Origin: Enteractinococcus coprophilus
GTDB taxonomy: Bacteria > Actinomycetota > Actinomycetes > Actinomycetales > Micrococcaceae
DNA: 64,000 nucleotides
Reading direction: 5' to 3'
NCBI RefSeq assembly: GCF_006716305.1
Contig: NZ_VFOU01000002.1
Span: 248,001 to 312,000, forward strand
Below, piece by piece: positions 49,155 to 58,925 of the stretch (position 1 is its first letter; each line of letters begins with the position of its first letter). The position numbers and the translations under genes are program-made. Under the pieces are notes generated by a model. The model had not been told where the DNA came from, did not search any database, and saw only the letters and a list, made by a program, of their open reading frames with translations.

Positions 49155-49955
49155 ATGTCAGAACAGATTCGCTCACTCACCGCACAAAAAATTGAACAAG
49201 CTCGCGCTGAAGGTCGTACCGCATTCATCGGGTACATGCCAGCCGGGTATCCGACCATCGAAGAATCCATCGAAGCCGCAGTCCAGCTGGGCAATAACGG
49301 TGCCGACATCATCGAAATCGGATTGCCCTACTCCGATCCCGTGATGGACGGCGAGGTCATTCAAAAAGCCACCGCCCAAGCGCTGGAAAATGGGTTCCGC
49401 GTGGCTGATGTGTTCCACATTGTCAAAGAAGTCACCTCCCGTACCGATGCCGCCGTCGTCATCATGACCTACTGGAACCTGGTCGATCGCATGGGTGTCG
49501 ACGAATTCTCGCGCCGGTTCGCTGAAGCCGGAGGAGCAGGCCTTGTGACCCCCGACCTGGTGCCAGAAGAAGCGGCCGAATGGTTTGAAGCTTCCGATAA
49601 ATACGAGCTGGACCGGATTTTCTTGACCGCCCCCTCATCACCGGAAGAACGAGTCAAACTGACCGTCGAGTCTTCCCGAGGATTCGTCTACGCGGTGTCG
49701 GTCATGGGCATTACCGGGGCACGCCAGGAAGTCTCTGATGCCGCAGAACGCGTCGTCCAACGTACCCACGCAGCCGGTGCGCCACGAGTCTGTGTCGGAC
49801 TGGGTATCTCTGAACCAGAACACGTCGCCGAAATCGGCTCCTATGCTGACGGTGCGATAGTAGGTACAGCACTGGTCACCGCCCTGCGTGATGGTGGGCC
49901 AGAAGCCGTCGGTGAGATCACCCGCCGTCTGGTAAGCGGAGCAACCAAAAACTAG
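49155..49955 (+). CDS. trpA: Tryptophan synthase alpha subunit TrpA
   Basis: A 266-residue TIM barrel that releases indole to TrpB. FIGYMPAGYPT, EIGLPYSDPVMDG (catalytic Glu and Asp) and YAVSVMGITGARQ are conserved. GGAG is 9 nt upstream; it starts 4 nt after trpB. Confidence 0.96.
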   Translation: MSEQIRSLTAQKIEQARAEGRTAFIGYMPAGYPTIEESIEAAVQLGNNGADIIEIGLPYSDPVMDGEVIQKATAQALENGFRVADVFHIVKEVTSRTDAAVVIMTYWNLVDRMGVDEFSRRFAEAGGAGLVTPDLVPEEAAEWFEASDKYELDRIFLTAPSSPEERVKLTVESSRGFVYAVSVMGITGARQEVSDAAERVVQRTHAAGAPRVCVGLGISEPEHVAEIGSYADGAIVGTALVTALRDGGPEAVGEITRRLVSGATKN

Positions 49956-49988
49956 CGATACGCCCCTACCTCTAGGACACAACGCCTT

Positions 49989-50978
49989 ATGCAGCTTGCA
50001 GCCCTGATGGCAGCCATCCCGCCACCGCCGCTGGATGGATTTGAAATCGGTCCCTTCAAGGTCCATATATATGCACTGTGCATTATTGCCGGGGGCATCC
50101 TGGCATTCTGGCTGGGTGGTAAACGGTGGGCTGCCCGCGGCGGGAGAGCCGAAGAAATGCATGACGTCGGCCTATGGGCCGTGGTCTTCGGCATCATTGG
50201 TGCACGTCTCTACCATGTGTTGACCGTGCCAGATGTCTACTTCGGGCCCGGCTACGATGGCACGGGTGACTTATCGAAGATTTTCGCCATCTGGGAGGGC
50301 GGTATCGCCATCTGGGGCGCGATCGGTGGTGGCGCCCTAGGTGTCTGGATCGCGTGCCGCCGTTACGGGATCCGTATGCCGGCCATGGCTGATGCCATTG
50401 CTCCGGGGATTCTGTTAGCTCAGGCTGTGGGCCGCTGGGGCAACTATTTTAACCAAGAACTTTTCGGTGAACCCACCACTGCGCCATGGGGACTAGAGGT
50501 CGACGCCGACCACTATAACTTCCCCACAGGCTTACCTGCCGATACACTCTTCCACCCAACGTTTCTGTACGAATCGCTATGGAATCTTCTCGGCGTGGCC
50601 GTGCTGTTGTTAATTGACCGACGCTTCAAACTGCGCAATGGCATGATGCTGTGGTCGTATATCGCGTGGTACACCCTGGGTCGCATTCCCATCGAATCCA
50701 TCAGGTTGGACCACGCTCAAGAATTCACCATTTTAGGCATGACCGCCAGAACAAATACGTGGACCTCGGTCCTCATGTTTTTGATCGCAATAGCATTACT
50801 CATCTACACTTTCAGGCTGCGACCCAGAACGCCCGAACAATGGGCCGAAGCCAATAAAATCTACCGTGACGACCGTGAAGTCCCGGAGCAAGTTTCAACT
50901 CCTGACGTCGTCGATGACGCGGCCGACAATGCGCCCGTGACTTCCGATGACGACGATCCAGATAAGCGGAAGATATGA
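49989..50978 (+). CDS. lgt: Prolipoprotein diacylglyceryl transferase Lgt
   Basis: A 329-residue membrane enzyme with about seven helices that adds diacylglycerol to the lipobox Cys. GRWGNYFNQELFG is the Lgt signature, and HPTFLYESLWNL and RIPIESIRLD follow. An acidic cytoplasmic tail (about 285-329) is typical of actinobacterial forms. It ends the trp transcript or follows it by 33 nt. Confidence 0.94.
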   Translation: MQLAALMAAIPPPPLDGFEIGPFKVHIYALCIIAGGILAFWLGGKRWAARGGRAEEMHDVGLWAVVFGIIGARLYHVLTVPDVYFGPGYDGTGDLSKIFAIWEGGIAIWGAIGGGALGVWIACRRYGIRMPAMADAIAPGILLAQAVGRWGNYFNQELFGEPTTAPWGLEVDADHYNFPTGLPADTLFHPTFLYESLWNLLGVAVLLLIDRRFKLRNGMMLWSYIAWYTLGRIPIESIRLDHAQEFTILGMTARTNTWTSVLMFLIAIALLIYTFRLRPRTPEQWAEANKIYRDDREVPEQVSTPDVVDDAADNAPVTSDDDDPDKRKI

Positions 50979-50985
50979 TGGGTGA

Positions 50986-51001
50986 CATGACCAAGGTCAT
51001 G
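50986..51001. repeat. Short palindrome between lgt and pyk
   Basis: CATGACC-AA-GGTCATG has 7-bp arms and almost no loop, so it looks more like an operator than a terminator. It lies 8 nt after the lgt stop and 21 bp before the pyk -35 element. Confidence 0.5.
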
Positions 51002-51022
51002 GTTATTATCGCTATTCAATGA

Positions 51023-51051
51023 TTAACTTCCGTGTGGTCGAACCCTAGACT
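51023..51051 (+). promoter_or_regulatory. pyk promoter (leaderless)
   Basis: TTAACT (-35) and TAGACT (-10) are 17 bp apart, and the -10 ends 7 nt before the pyk ATG. The transcript should begin at or next to the start codon. Confidence 0.6.
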
Positions 51052-51058
51052 TGCCCAT

Positions 51059-52558
51059 ATGAGACATGCGAAGATCGTCGCCACATTCGGGCCTGCCACG
51101 CAGGGATATCAAACCACCAGTGAACTAATCAAGGCCGGTGTCAACGTTGCCCGGCTGAACTTCAGTCACGGGGATCACGAGGTCCACACGAGTACCTTTA
51201 ACACCGTGCGCCAGGCCTCATCTGACCTCGATGAGCCGGTTGCGATTTTTGCTGACCTCCAAGGCCCGAAAATCCGTCTGGGCCGTTTCGCCAACGGACC
51301 ACACCTGTTGGAAGATGGCGACACTTTCACGATCACCACTCGGGACGTCGAGGGTACCCAGGACATCTGCTCCACCACCTTCAAGGGCCTGCCCGACGAC
51401 GTTGAAGTCGGTGATCAGCTGCTCATCGACGATGGCAAGATCCAGCTTCAAGCCATCGAAGTCACCGAAACCGATGTCATCACGAATGTCGTCATCGGTG
51501 GGGAAGTGTCCAATAATAAGGGCATCAACCTCCCCGGCGTAGCCGTGAACATCCCAGCGTTAACTGATAAAGACAAAGAGGATTTGCGCTTTGCTCTGAA
51601 ACTCGGGGTCGATATGGTCGCCCTGTCGTTTGTGCGTAGCGCCAAAGACATTGAGCCCGTCCATCAAATCATGGAGGAGGAAGGCCGCCGCATCCCAGTG
51701 ATCGCCAAACTGGAGAAACCCCAGGCGGTGGACAACCTCCAAGAGATTATTGACGCCTTCGACGCAATCATGGTGGCCCGTGGCGACCTCGGAGTTGAAC
51801 TCCCCCTGGAGCAGGTACCGGTTGTCCAGAAAAACGCGATTGATCTTGCCCGCCGCTGGGCCAAGCCAGTCATTGTTGCCACTCAGGTACTGGAATCCAT
51901 GATCGAAAACCCGCGCCCGACTCGTGCGGAAGCCTCCGACTGTGCCAACGCGGTCCTGGACGGGGCAGATGCGGTCATGCTGTCCGGCGAAACCTCGGTT
52001 GGTAAGTACCCGGTACGAACGGTCCAAACGATGGCGAAAATCATCAAATCCACTGAAGAGCATGGGCTAGAACGCATGGCGCCCCTGGGCACCCGGCCTC
52101 GTACCCGTGGGGGAGCGATCACCCGCGCCGCCGTGGATATTGCACGCTCATTGGACATCCCGTTTTTAGTCGCCTTCACCCAGTCGGGTGACTCCGCCCG
52201 GCGTCTGTCGCGTTTGCGTGCACCGCAGCCGATTTATGCATTCACCCACTCGTTTACCACCGCTAATGTGCTGTGCTTGTCCTGGGGCGTGGTGCCAAAG
52301 GTCGTGCCATTCAAGGACTCTACCGACCAAATGACTGAGCAGATCGATCACGAACTGGTCAAAAATGGGCTGGCCAAACTCGATGACTTAGTCGTGATGG
52401 TTGCTGGTTCTCCTCCGGGTGTGCCAGGGTCCACCAACATGCTCAAAGTGCACCGTATGGGCGCAAGGACGGCCGAAATTGATCCAGCCCTCGTCGACAC
52501 CGCAGTAGCACCGGCAGCCCACCGCTGGGATGCCGTATCCGGCTGGTCCCCAATGTAA
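51059..52558 (+). CDS. pyk: Pyruvate kinase
   Basis: A 499-residue glycolytic enzyme. KIVATFGPAT, ARLNFSHGDH, FADLQGPKIRLG, MVARGDLGVELP and MLSGETSVGKYP (active-site blocks) are followed by the C-terminal domain. I chose the ATG of MRHAKIVATFG, nine codons inside the longest frame, because it is the family start and lies 7 nt after the -10. It is 4 nt from the convergent pdtaR gene, with no room for a separate terminator. Confidence 0.96.
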   Translation: MRHAKIVATFGPATQGYQTTSELIKAGVNVARLNFSHGDHEVHTSTFNTVRQASSDLDEPVAIFADLQGPKIRLGRFANGPHLLEDGDTFTITTRDVEGTQDICSTTFKGLPDDVEVGDQLLIDDGKIQLQAIEVTETDVITNVVIGGEVSNNKGINLPGVAVNIPALTDKDKEDLRFALKLGVDMVALSFVRSAKDIEPVHQIMEEEGRRIPVIAKLEKPQAVDNLQEIIDAFDAIMVARGDLGVELPLEQVPVVQKNAIDLARRWAKPVIVATQVLESMIENPRPTRAEASDCANAVLDGADAVMLSGETSVGKYPVRTVQTMAKIIKSTEEHGLERMAPLGTRPRTRGGAITRAAVDIARSLDIPFLVAFTQSGDSARRLSRLRAPQPIYAFTHSFTTANVLCLSWGVVPKVVPFKDSTDQMTEQIDHELVKNGLAKLDDLVVMVAGSPPGVPGSTNMLKVHRMGARTAEIDPALVDTAVAPAAHRWDAVSGWSPM

Positions 52559-52562
52559 AACC

Positions 52563-53165
52563 CTACGACAAAGTGTTGCCCAGCTGGTCAATGACCGTTT
52601 GGGCAACATCTTTCATCGTCAAACGACGATCCATCGAAGTTTTTTGGATCCACCGAAATGCTTCAGGTTCGGTAATATCCAGTTTTTGCTGCAGTAATGT
52701 TTTGGCCTGATCCACCAGTTTGCGAGTCTCAAACCGGACCGTCAGATCGGAGATCTCCGACTCAAGTGTCACCAGTTGGTCGAATCGCGCCTTGGCCAAT
52801 TCGATGGCGGGCACCAGATCGGTTTCACTAAATGGTTTGACAATATAGCTCATCGCGCCAGCCTGTGTGGCCTGATCAATGAGGTCCCGCTGGGAAAATG
52901 CCGTGAGGATCACAACCGGCGCTATGGAATGCTGGGCGATATACCGAGTGGCTGAGAGGCCATCCATGACCGGCATCGAGATGTCCATCAACACGACGTC
53001 GGGTTTGAGATCTTCTACCAGTTCAATGGCACGCTGCCCGTTCTCCGCCTCGCCAACGACCTCATAGCCTTGTGCAGTGAGCGTTTCAACGATATCTAAT
53101 CGGATGATTGTCTCGTCTTCCGCTACCACAATACGTATCGGTTGGGTTGGCTCAGTGTCTGGCAT
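52563..53165 (-). CDS. pdtaR: ANTAR-domain response regulator (PdtaR-like)
   Basis: A 200-residue two-domain protein. The receiver domain (about 10-125) has VVAEDE, the phospho-acceptor Asp in VVLMDISMP, and IVKPF. The ANTAR domain (about 135-195) binds paired RNA hairpins and prevents termination. The mycobacterial PdtaR is the model; its kinase PdtaS is not in this window. GAGGT precedes the ATG. Confidence 0.93.
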   Translation of the reverse strand: MPDTEPTQPIRIVVAEDETIIRLDIVETLTAQGYEVVGEAENGQRAIELVEDLKPDVVLMDISMPVMDGLSATRYIAQHSIAPVVILTAFSQRDLIDQATQAGAMSYIVKPFSETDLVPAIELAKARFDQLVTLESEISDLTVRFETRKLVDQAKTLLQQKLDITEPEAFRWIQKTSMDRRLTMKDVAQTVIDQLGNTLS

Positions 53166-53239
53166 CGTAACCTCATATCGTTGGTGCCACGGGGCAGGAT
53201 CAGTGGATCATTCTACGTTAGAAACCAGATGGTCCCCGT

Positions 53240-53267
53240 TTGGTTATTCCAAAAACTTGTGTAAAAT
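53240..53267 (+). promoter_or_regulatory. Candidate tRNA-Leu promoter
   Basis: TTGGTT and TAAAAT are 16 bp apart, with the -10 ending 14 nt before the tRNA. The AT-rich stretch stands out from its surroundings. Confidence 0.5.
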
Positions 53268-53281
53268 AGGTCAGGTGCCTA

Positions 53282-53363
53282 GCCCGAATGGCGGAATTGG
53301 TAGACGCGTTGCACTCAAAATGCAATATCGAAAGATGTGTGGGTTCGAGTCCCACTTCGGGTA
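53282..53363 (+). tRNA. tRNA-Leu(CAA)
   Basis: 82 nt with acceptor GCCCGAA/TTCGGGT (one G-T pair), anticodon stem TTGCA/TGCAA, loop CTCAAAA (anticodon CAA), a long variable arm and T arm GTGGGTTCGAGTCCCAC. Discriminator A. Confidence 0.95.
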
Positions 53364-53371
53364 CAACTGCC

Positions 53372-53414
53372 AAGCCTCTGCAATCGATCCACGAGATCGG
53401 TGCGGAGGCTTTTT
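53372..53414 (+). terminator. Terminator after tRNA-Leu
   Basis: AAGCCTC-T-GCA pairs with TGC-G-GAGGCTT, with an inner CGAT/ATCG stem, followed by TTTTT. It starts 8 nt after the tRNA. Confidence 0.85.
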
Positions 53415-53526
53415 CTCGTCAAAGAACCCCGTATACGAACAGTTGTGACACCTCGAAGGGATGGGCGTCATGTCGACGGCCATGACGATTTTGAAACTGT
53501 AGAGTGTCCTATGACAATATGGTCTG

Positions 53527-53547
53527 GTGCATAAAATGCTTATGCAC
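53527..53547. repeat. Hairpin upstream of mrpA
   Basis: GTGCATAA-AATGC-TTATGCAC, a perfect 8-bp stem with a five-base loop, about 85 nt before the mrpA start. No T-run. It could be a leader structure or an operator. Confidence 0.5.
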
Positions 53548-53630
53548 GTTTGATTCTGTTCCCCGATATGAAACTCACACCGGCGGTTCGAAGATGAACT
53601 GCGCAGGTGCCTGCGGAGAGGTGAAGCACC

Positions 53631-56486
53631 GTGCTGCTACTAGCGGTCGTATTCAGCCTGGTCGCAGTCATCCTGGCGGTTCCGCTGTCACATTGGATGG
53701 GGCGATATGCTGGCTGGCTTTTGTGGATTCCCTTGGCCGCCTCGGCCTGGACGCTGAGCCAAGCGTTTGCTTCATCGGCCGGGGAGGTTATTGAGTACTA
53801 CCCGTGGATTCCGGATTTTTTCAACGTCGGATTCCACCTGCGCCTTGACGGTCTCTCACTGATCTTTGGTTTACTGGTGACGGTCATTGGTGCCGGCGTG
53901 CTGTTCTATTCAGCAAAATACTTGGGCACAACCAAAATTACGAGCTTTTATCTGGGCATGACCACTTTTGCACTAGCCATGCTGGTCTTAGTCCTAGCCA
54001 ATGACGTGATGCTGCTCTACGTTGCATGGGAAGCAACCACGCTTGTCTCGTTTTTCCTTATCGCACGTTCTGGATCACATGCCCGGAAACCCGCGGTTCG
54101 AACTCTTCTGGTAACCATTCTGGGTGGCCTAGCGTTGCTCGCTGCCGTCGCGGTCATGATCGCTGCGACCGGGACAACCGTGATCACCGAGATCCTGGTT
54201 TCTGATCTGTGGACACAATCCACACCGGTGAATTGGCTTATCATCACCCTGGCCATCGCCGCATTTACCAAATCAGCCCAATTCCCATTTCAATCGTGGC
54301 TACCGGACTCGATGGTGGCCATCTCACCGGTCTCGGCGTATCTCCACGCCGCAGCGATGGTCAAAGCAGGCATTTACCTGCTTTTGCTCTTCTCACCGGT
54401 CCTAGCCGGGAACACCTTATGGCTGGTCTTGCTCGTATCATCGGGACTGCTGACCGCACTGATGGGAGCCGTGTCAGCACTGCGTCGTTACGACCTCAAA
54501 GAACTCTTGGCCTATTCCACCATGTCACAATTGGGCTATCTGGTAGCTCTCATCGGCCTCGGAACGCCTGCAGCGCTGACGGCGGCCATTGTCCACACCA
54601 TCGCCCACGCACTGTTCAAATCGGCATTATTCCTTGCGGTCGGGGTGATTGACCACGAGACCGGAACCAGGGACATGCGCATGCTCACCGTCCGCCGAAT
54701 GGTCATGCCCGCGACCCTGCTGGTGATCATCTTAGGCTCAGCATCCATGGCCGGGGTGCCACCACTGTTGGGTTTTGTGTCAAAAGAGTCACTGTTCGCC
54801 GCATTTCTGGATGCCGACCTCCCCGATGGGGTCATGATACTGCTCACCGTCATCGTGGTCTTGATCGCGATTTGTACATTCACCTACTCGGGCCGACTCG
54901 TTTTGGGCGCCATGGGACGCTACCGATCACCAAAGCACTGGATCAACACGCCCCGTGGCACCGGGGCCAACCGTCACACTGCCAGCGAAGCCTCCGCGAC
55001 GTTCTGGGGTTATCCTGCCGTCAACGCATTTCTCTCACTAATCCTAGGGATCGCCCCGTTTATGTTGACCGGCATCGTCGCCGCAGCGGTATATGCCGTC
55101 ACTGGTGTCGGACTAGACCTGGAATTAGCGCTGTGGCACGGCGTCACGCCCGCATTGCTGCTGTCAATTCTGGTGATTGGACTGGGGGCAGTGGCCGTGT
55201 GGTATTTGCCGGTCATTGAAGCATTCCTGGTGCCCCGCCCGCTGAGCTTCTCAGGTCTGGGGGTCGTGGAGAAACTCCGCCAGGCAACTATCGAAATTGG
55301 CGCCACCGTCAGTTCATGGACTTCGGGGCTGAACCCCGGTCGACACCTGGCGGTCCCATCAGTACTGCTGGCGGTTCTCGCGCTGGCGGGTTTCTTGACG
55401 ATCGACAGTCTGCCAGCCCAACAAGAACACCTCACCCGCTGGTCCGACTGGCTGCTCGTCGCAGTGGTCGCAGTCGGCGTCATCGCAACCATCCGCGCCC
55501 GCACCCGCGTAGCAGCGATCGCCGTGCTTGGGACCGTGGGCTTTGCAGTCACCCTGTGGTTTTTTGCACTCGGTGCGGTCGATGTTGCCCTGACCCAGCT
55601 GCTCGTCGAAGTCCTCACCGTCGTCGTCATGGTCTTACTGCTGCACCGGTTGCCCAAGACCTTTGGTACAACCGACAAGCTCTCCAAGGTGGGCTTAATC
55701 GCAGCGATCGCGGCCGGTACTGCGGCCTTTGCCGGAACCTATGCCCTCACCGGACGACGCGGCATGTCCGAGCCAGCCCAATACTTGACCGAACAAGGCA
55801 CCGAGGTCACCGGCGGCAATAACCTGGTCAATGTCATCCTGGTGGAATTCCGTGCACTCGATACCCTCGGCGAACTAACCGTCCTGGGGGTCGCGGGCGT
55901 CGCCGTTGCCGCACTGTTGGCCTCACGGACGCCGAATCCGGTGCGTCAAGCCACCATTTTGAAAACCTCTCCACTGTCCGACCCCTTCGATAACTCCGCC
56001 TATCTGCGAACGTTTTCCAAGATCGCAGTTCCTATCCTGATCGTGTTCAGCCTCATCTTATTGGTGCGCGGACACAATGAGCCCGGCGGGGGATTCGTAG
56101 CGGCCCTGCTCACCGGTGCAGCGTTTGCGCTGTTGTACTTGGCGGCACCAACCGACGATGCCGCTCCCATCAGGTGGCCGTATATGGGGCTCACCGGAGC
56201 AGGGGTCGCACTCGGGTCAGCCGTGGGCATCTACGGTCTCGTGGACGGATCATTTTTGAAACCCATCTACCTGGACCTCTTTGGTTTTGAACTCAACACC
56301 TCGTTGCTGTTCGATGTTGGTGTCTACTTCGCCGTCCTCGGGCTGATCCTGGGTGCCTTTAACATGCTGGGCTCCGAGCGCGGCCTGGCCAAAGCCATTG
56401 AAGTGGCCCCCGAATCGAAGACCGATATCTCCAACCCCAACACCAAACCGACCGAGCGCGTCCGCGAGCGGGAGCGTGTGAAATGA
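53631..56486 (+). CDS. mrpA: Mrp Na+(K+)/H+ antiporter subunit A, fused to MrpB
   Basis: A 951-residue multi-span protein. Residues about 1-500 are a NuoL/MrpA-type proton channel (LRLDGLSLIFGLLV; KSAQFPFQSWLPDSM with its conserved Lys), followed by the MrpA-specific region. The last ~150 residues (from about 790) are an MrpB/MnhB domain (FSLILLVRGHNEPGGGFVAALLTG), so no separate mrpB exists. It heads the operon, with a GTG start and a GGAGAGG site. Mrp complexes support sodium and pH homeostasis. Confidence 0.93.
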   Translation: MLLLAVVFSLVAVILAVPLSHWMGRYAGWLLWIPLAASAWTLSQAFASSAGEVIEYYPWIPDFFNVGFHLRLDGLSLIFGLLVTVIGAGVLFYSAKYLGTTKITSFYLGMTTFALAMLVLVLANDVMLLYVAWEATTLVSFFLIARSGSHARKPAVRTLLVTILGGLALLAAVAVMIAATGTTVITEILVSDLWTQSTPVNWLIITLAIAAFTKSAQFPFQSWLPDSMVAISPVSAYLHAAAMVKAGIYLLLLFSPVLAGNTLWLVLLVSSGLLTALMGAVSALRRYDLKELLAYSTMSQLGYLVALIGLGTPAALTAAIVHTIAHALFKSALFLAVGVIDHETGTRDMRMLTVRRMVMPATLLVIILGSASMAGVPPLLGFVSKESLFAAFLDADLPDGVMILLTVIVVLIAICTFTYSGRLVLGAMGRYRSPKHWINTPRGTGANRHTASEASATFWGYPAVNAFLSLILGIAPFMLTGIVAAAVYAVTGVGLDLELALWHGVTPALLLSILVIGLGAVAVWYLPVIEAFLVPRPLSFSGLGVVEKLRQATIEIGATVSSWTSGLNPGRHLAVPSVLLAVLALAGFLTIDSLPAQQEHLTRWSDWLLVAVVAVGVIATIRARTRVAAIAVLGTVGFAVTLWFFALGAVDVALTQLLVEVLTVVVMVLLLHRLPKTFGTTDKLSKVGLIAAIAAGTAAFAGTYALTGRRGMSEPAQYLTEQGTEVTGGNNLVNVILVEFRALDTLGELTVLGVAGVAVAALLASRTPNPVRQATILKTSPLSDPFDNSAYLRTFSKIAVPILIVFSLILLVRGHNEPGGGFVAALLTGAAFALLYLAAPTDDAAPIRWPYMGLTGAGVALGSAVGIYGLVDGSFLKPIYLDLFGFELNTSLLFDVGVYFAVLGLILGAFNMLGSERGLAKAIEVAPESKTDISNPNTKPTERVRERERVK

Positions 56487-56875
56487 CCCTGGCCCTCACC
56501 GTTGCAATCCTGACTGCAGGCGCCGTCTACCTCTTTACCAAACGCGAGATGCTGCGCATTATTTTAGGCTTCGTGTTGATCGGGCACGCAGGCAATCTCA
56601 TCCTATTTGCTGCCGGCGGTACCGACCGCCGCACCGAGGCCTTCCACCCATCGGCCGACCCCTCGGTTATGGCGGACCCGCTCCCGCAGGCCTTCGTGCT
56701 GACCGCGATCGTCATCGCGTTTTCGATCACGGTGTTCATGCTCGTCCTCGCGGTGACCGGTGACAAGACCGACGACACCGCGCAGAAGGTCGAAGAACTC
56801 GACGTCGCCGCCGAATCGGCTTCCGACGGCGTCCGACGCATTCCACGCAAAACCAACGGACAGGAGCGGCCATGA
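56483..56875 (+). CDS. mrpC: Mrp antiporter subunit C
   Basis: A 130-residue NuoK-like protein with three helices: LRIILGFVLIGHAGNLILF and DPLPQAFVLTAIVIAFSITVF are the family blocks, with a charged C-terminal tail of about 35 residues. ATGA overlaps couple it to mrpA and mrpD. Confidence 0.93.
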   Translation: MTLALTVAILTAGAVYLFTKREMLRIILGFVLIGHAGNLILFAAGGTDRRTEAFHPSADPSVMADPLPQAFVLTAIVIAFSITVFMLVLAVTGDKTDDTAQKVEELDVAAESASDGVRRIPRKTNGQERP

Positions 56876-58521
56876 CCTCCGAGATGATCGGCGCGCTGCT
56901 ACCACTGTTGGTCGGTCTGCCGCTGCTCGTGGCCGGCCTCTTAGTGATGACCGGGCCACGGCTGCGCCTACACGCCGTCGTGAATTTCGCCACGATGCTG
57001 ACCATGCTCGGCGCAGCGTGTGGCCTCGTGTATTATTTTTGGGCTCACGACGGCGGCGCCGTGGCCCACCAGGTTGGGCACTGGCCAGCGGGCATCGCTA
57101 TCCCTTTTGCCGCTGACATGTTCACCGCGCTGATGCTGTCGGTGACCATGATCCTGACCGTCGTGTCGATCTGGTTCGCCCAGGCTTCCCGGGCGGCAAA
57201 CTCCAGGTACTTCGCACCGCTGGTGCTGATTTTGACGACCGGGGTCAACGGGGCGCTGCTCACCGCCGATTTGTTCAACCTCTTCGTCTTCTTAGAAGTC
57301 ATGCTGCTGCCCAGCTACGGGCTCTACGTCCTGAGCGCGAACCGCAACCTGCCACTGCGGCGCGTCCACGGGGCACGGTTATACGTCACGATGAACCTGT
57401 TCACCTCAACCCTGTACATGATCGGTGTCGGTTTTCTTTACGGCACCGCAGGGTCGGTGAATATTGCGGTGCTTGCCAACCAAGCCCAAACGGATCCGAC
57501 CGTGGCATTCGCCGGGGCCGTGAGCATCTTCGCCCTGGCCATTAAAGCCTCGGTGGTGCCGGTTCACGGTTGGCTGGCGCGTGCCTATCCGGGAACCTCC
57601 CCGGCAATCACCGCACTGTTCTCGGGATTACACACCAAGGTCGCGATCTATGCGATCTACCGGATTTATGCGGTCGTCTACAACGGCGATACTCGATTTT
57701 TGTGGATCGGCGTCGTGTTATTTTCCCTGACCATGCTCATTGGCGTGTTCGGAGCGGTCGGAGAAAAGACCACCCGCACGATCCTGGCGTTCCACATGGT
57801 TTCCCAGATCGGCTACATCCTGCTCGGCGTCGCACTGTTCACCGAACTGGGTCTGACCGCAGGCATCTTCTATCTGCTGCACCACATGATCGTCAAAGCT
57901 TCGCTGTTTATGTCCACCGGCGCGGTTGAAGTCCGCTACGGCACCGGCGTCATCGGGGCATTGGGTGGGATCTCGCGCACCGAACCCGTCATCGCGGTGG
58001 CCTTCATGATCGCCGCGCTCTCCCTGGCCGGGATCCCTCCGTTCTCTGGATTCGCCGCCAAATTTATGCTCATCGTCGGTGCGGTTGAGGCCGGCGAAAT
58101 CGCCGCCGTCGTCGTGATGCTGTTCGTGTCACTGATCACTCTGCTGTCGATGTTGAAAATCTGGACCGGAATGTTCTGGGAAAAAGGCTCGGGTGGCCCC
58201 GCAACAAAAACGGGGACCATTATCACCTCAGCCACCCGCGACCCCTACGCTCACGAAGCCTCTTACACTCCTGAACTGGCCACCGAAGCCACCCACTCCC
58301 AGGTCACCACGCTCACCGGTGCCCAAACCATTCTGGAATCCGATGAATCTACCGTGCCGCGGCGGCGCATTAACTTTGCCCTGGCCGCACCATCCGTGAT
58401 CCTGGCCGCCATCACCGTGGCGTTCGGACTCGGCGCACAATTCTTATTGGCACTCTCCGGGATCGCCGCCGACGGCCTGCTCGACACCACCCAGTATGTT
58501 CAGGCGGTGTTGACACCGTGA
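56872..58521 (+). CDS. mrpD: Mrp antiporter subunit D
   Basis: A 549-residue NuoM/NuoN-like membrane subunit with about 14 helices. FNLFVFLEVMLLPSYGLYVL, IKASVVPVHGWLARAYPGTSP (conserved Lys) and HHMIVKASLFMSTGAV are typical. A polar loop near 440-500 precedes the last helix. Overlaps mrpC and mrpE by 4 nt each. Confidence 0.93.
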   Translation: MTSEMIGALLPLLVGLPLLVAGLLVMTGPRLRLHAVVNFATMLTMLGAACGLVYYFWAHDGGAVAHQVGHWPAGIAIPFAADMFTALMLSVTMILTVVSIWFAQASRAANSRYFAPLVLILTTGVNGALLTADLFNLFVFLEVMLLPSYGLYVLSANRNLPLRRVHGARLYVTMNLFTSTLYMIGVGFLYGTAGSVNIAVLANQAQTDPTVAFAGAVSIFALAIKASVVPVHGWLARAYPGTSPAITALFSGLHTKVAIYAIYRIYAVVYNGDTRFLWIGVVLFSLTMLIGVFGAVGEKTTRTILAFHMVSQIGYILLGVALFTELGLTAGIFYLLHHMIVKASLFMSTGAVEVRYGTGVIGALGGISRTEPVIAVAFMIAALSLAGIPPFSGFAAKFMLIVGAVEAGEIAAVVVMLFVSLITLLSMLKIWTGMFWEKGSGGPATKTGTIITSATRDPYAHEASYTPELATEATHSQVTTLTGAQTILESDESTVPRRRINFALAAPSVILAAITVAFGLGAQFLLALSGIAADGLLDTTQYVQAVLTP

Positions 58522-58925
58522 AAACACTGACCTGGTTGCCGCGCTGGATCTGGCTGGTCATCTGGTTTATCGGCCAGATCATCACCTCGTCCTGGGCCGT
58601 GCTCAAAGACCTCGCGACCCCCGGCATCGACGCCCACCCCGGCATCGCGCGCGTGCGCACGGACTGTGCTACCGATGCCGAAGTCACCATGCTGTCTGCC
58701 ATGATCACCATTACGCCCGGAACCCTGACCCTGGGCACCGAACAAGACGCCGACGGCGTCCGCTGGATCTACGTGCACTCGCTCTACGACGGCGACCCGG
58801 CATCCGTGGCCGCTGGGTCAATCGACATGCAAAACCACATCCTGGCCGCGATGCGTCGGACCGGTTTCGACCCGCGCACAGTTGATCAAACCAACCGCCA
58901 CCATCCGAGGAGGGCTACGTCATGA
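58518..58925 (+). CDS. mrpE: Mrp antiporter subunit E
   Basis: A 135-residue protein: two short N-terminal hydrophobic stretches, then a soluble domain with SAMITITPGTLTLG and the block IYVHSLYD, as in MnhE. GTG start overlapping the mrpD stop. Confidence 0.9.
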   Translation: MKTLTWLPRWIWLVIWFIGQIITSSWAVLKDLATPGIDAHPGIARVRTDCATDAEVTMLSAMITITPGTLTLGTEQDADGVRWIYVHSLYDGDPASVAAGSIDMQNHILAAMRRTGFDPRTVDQTNRHHPRRATS

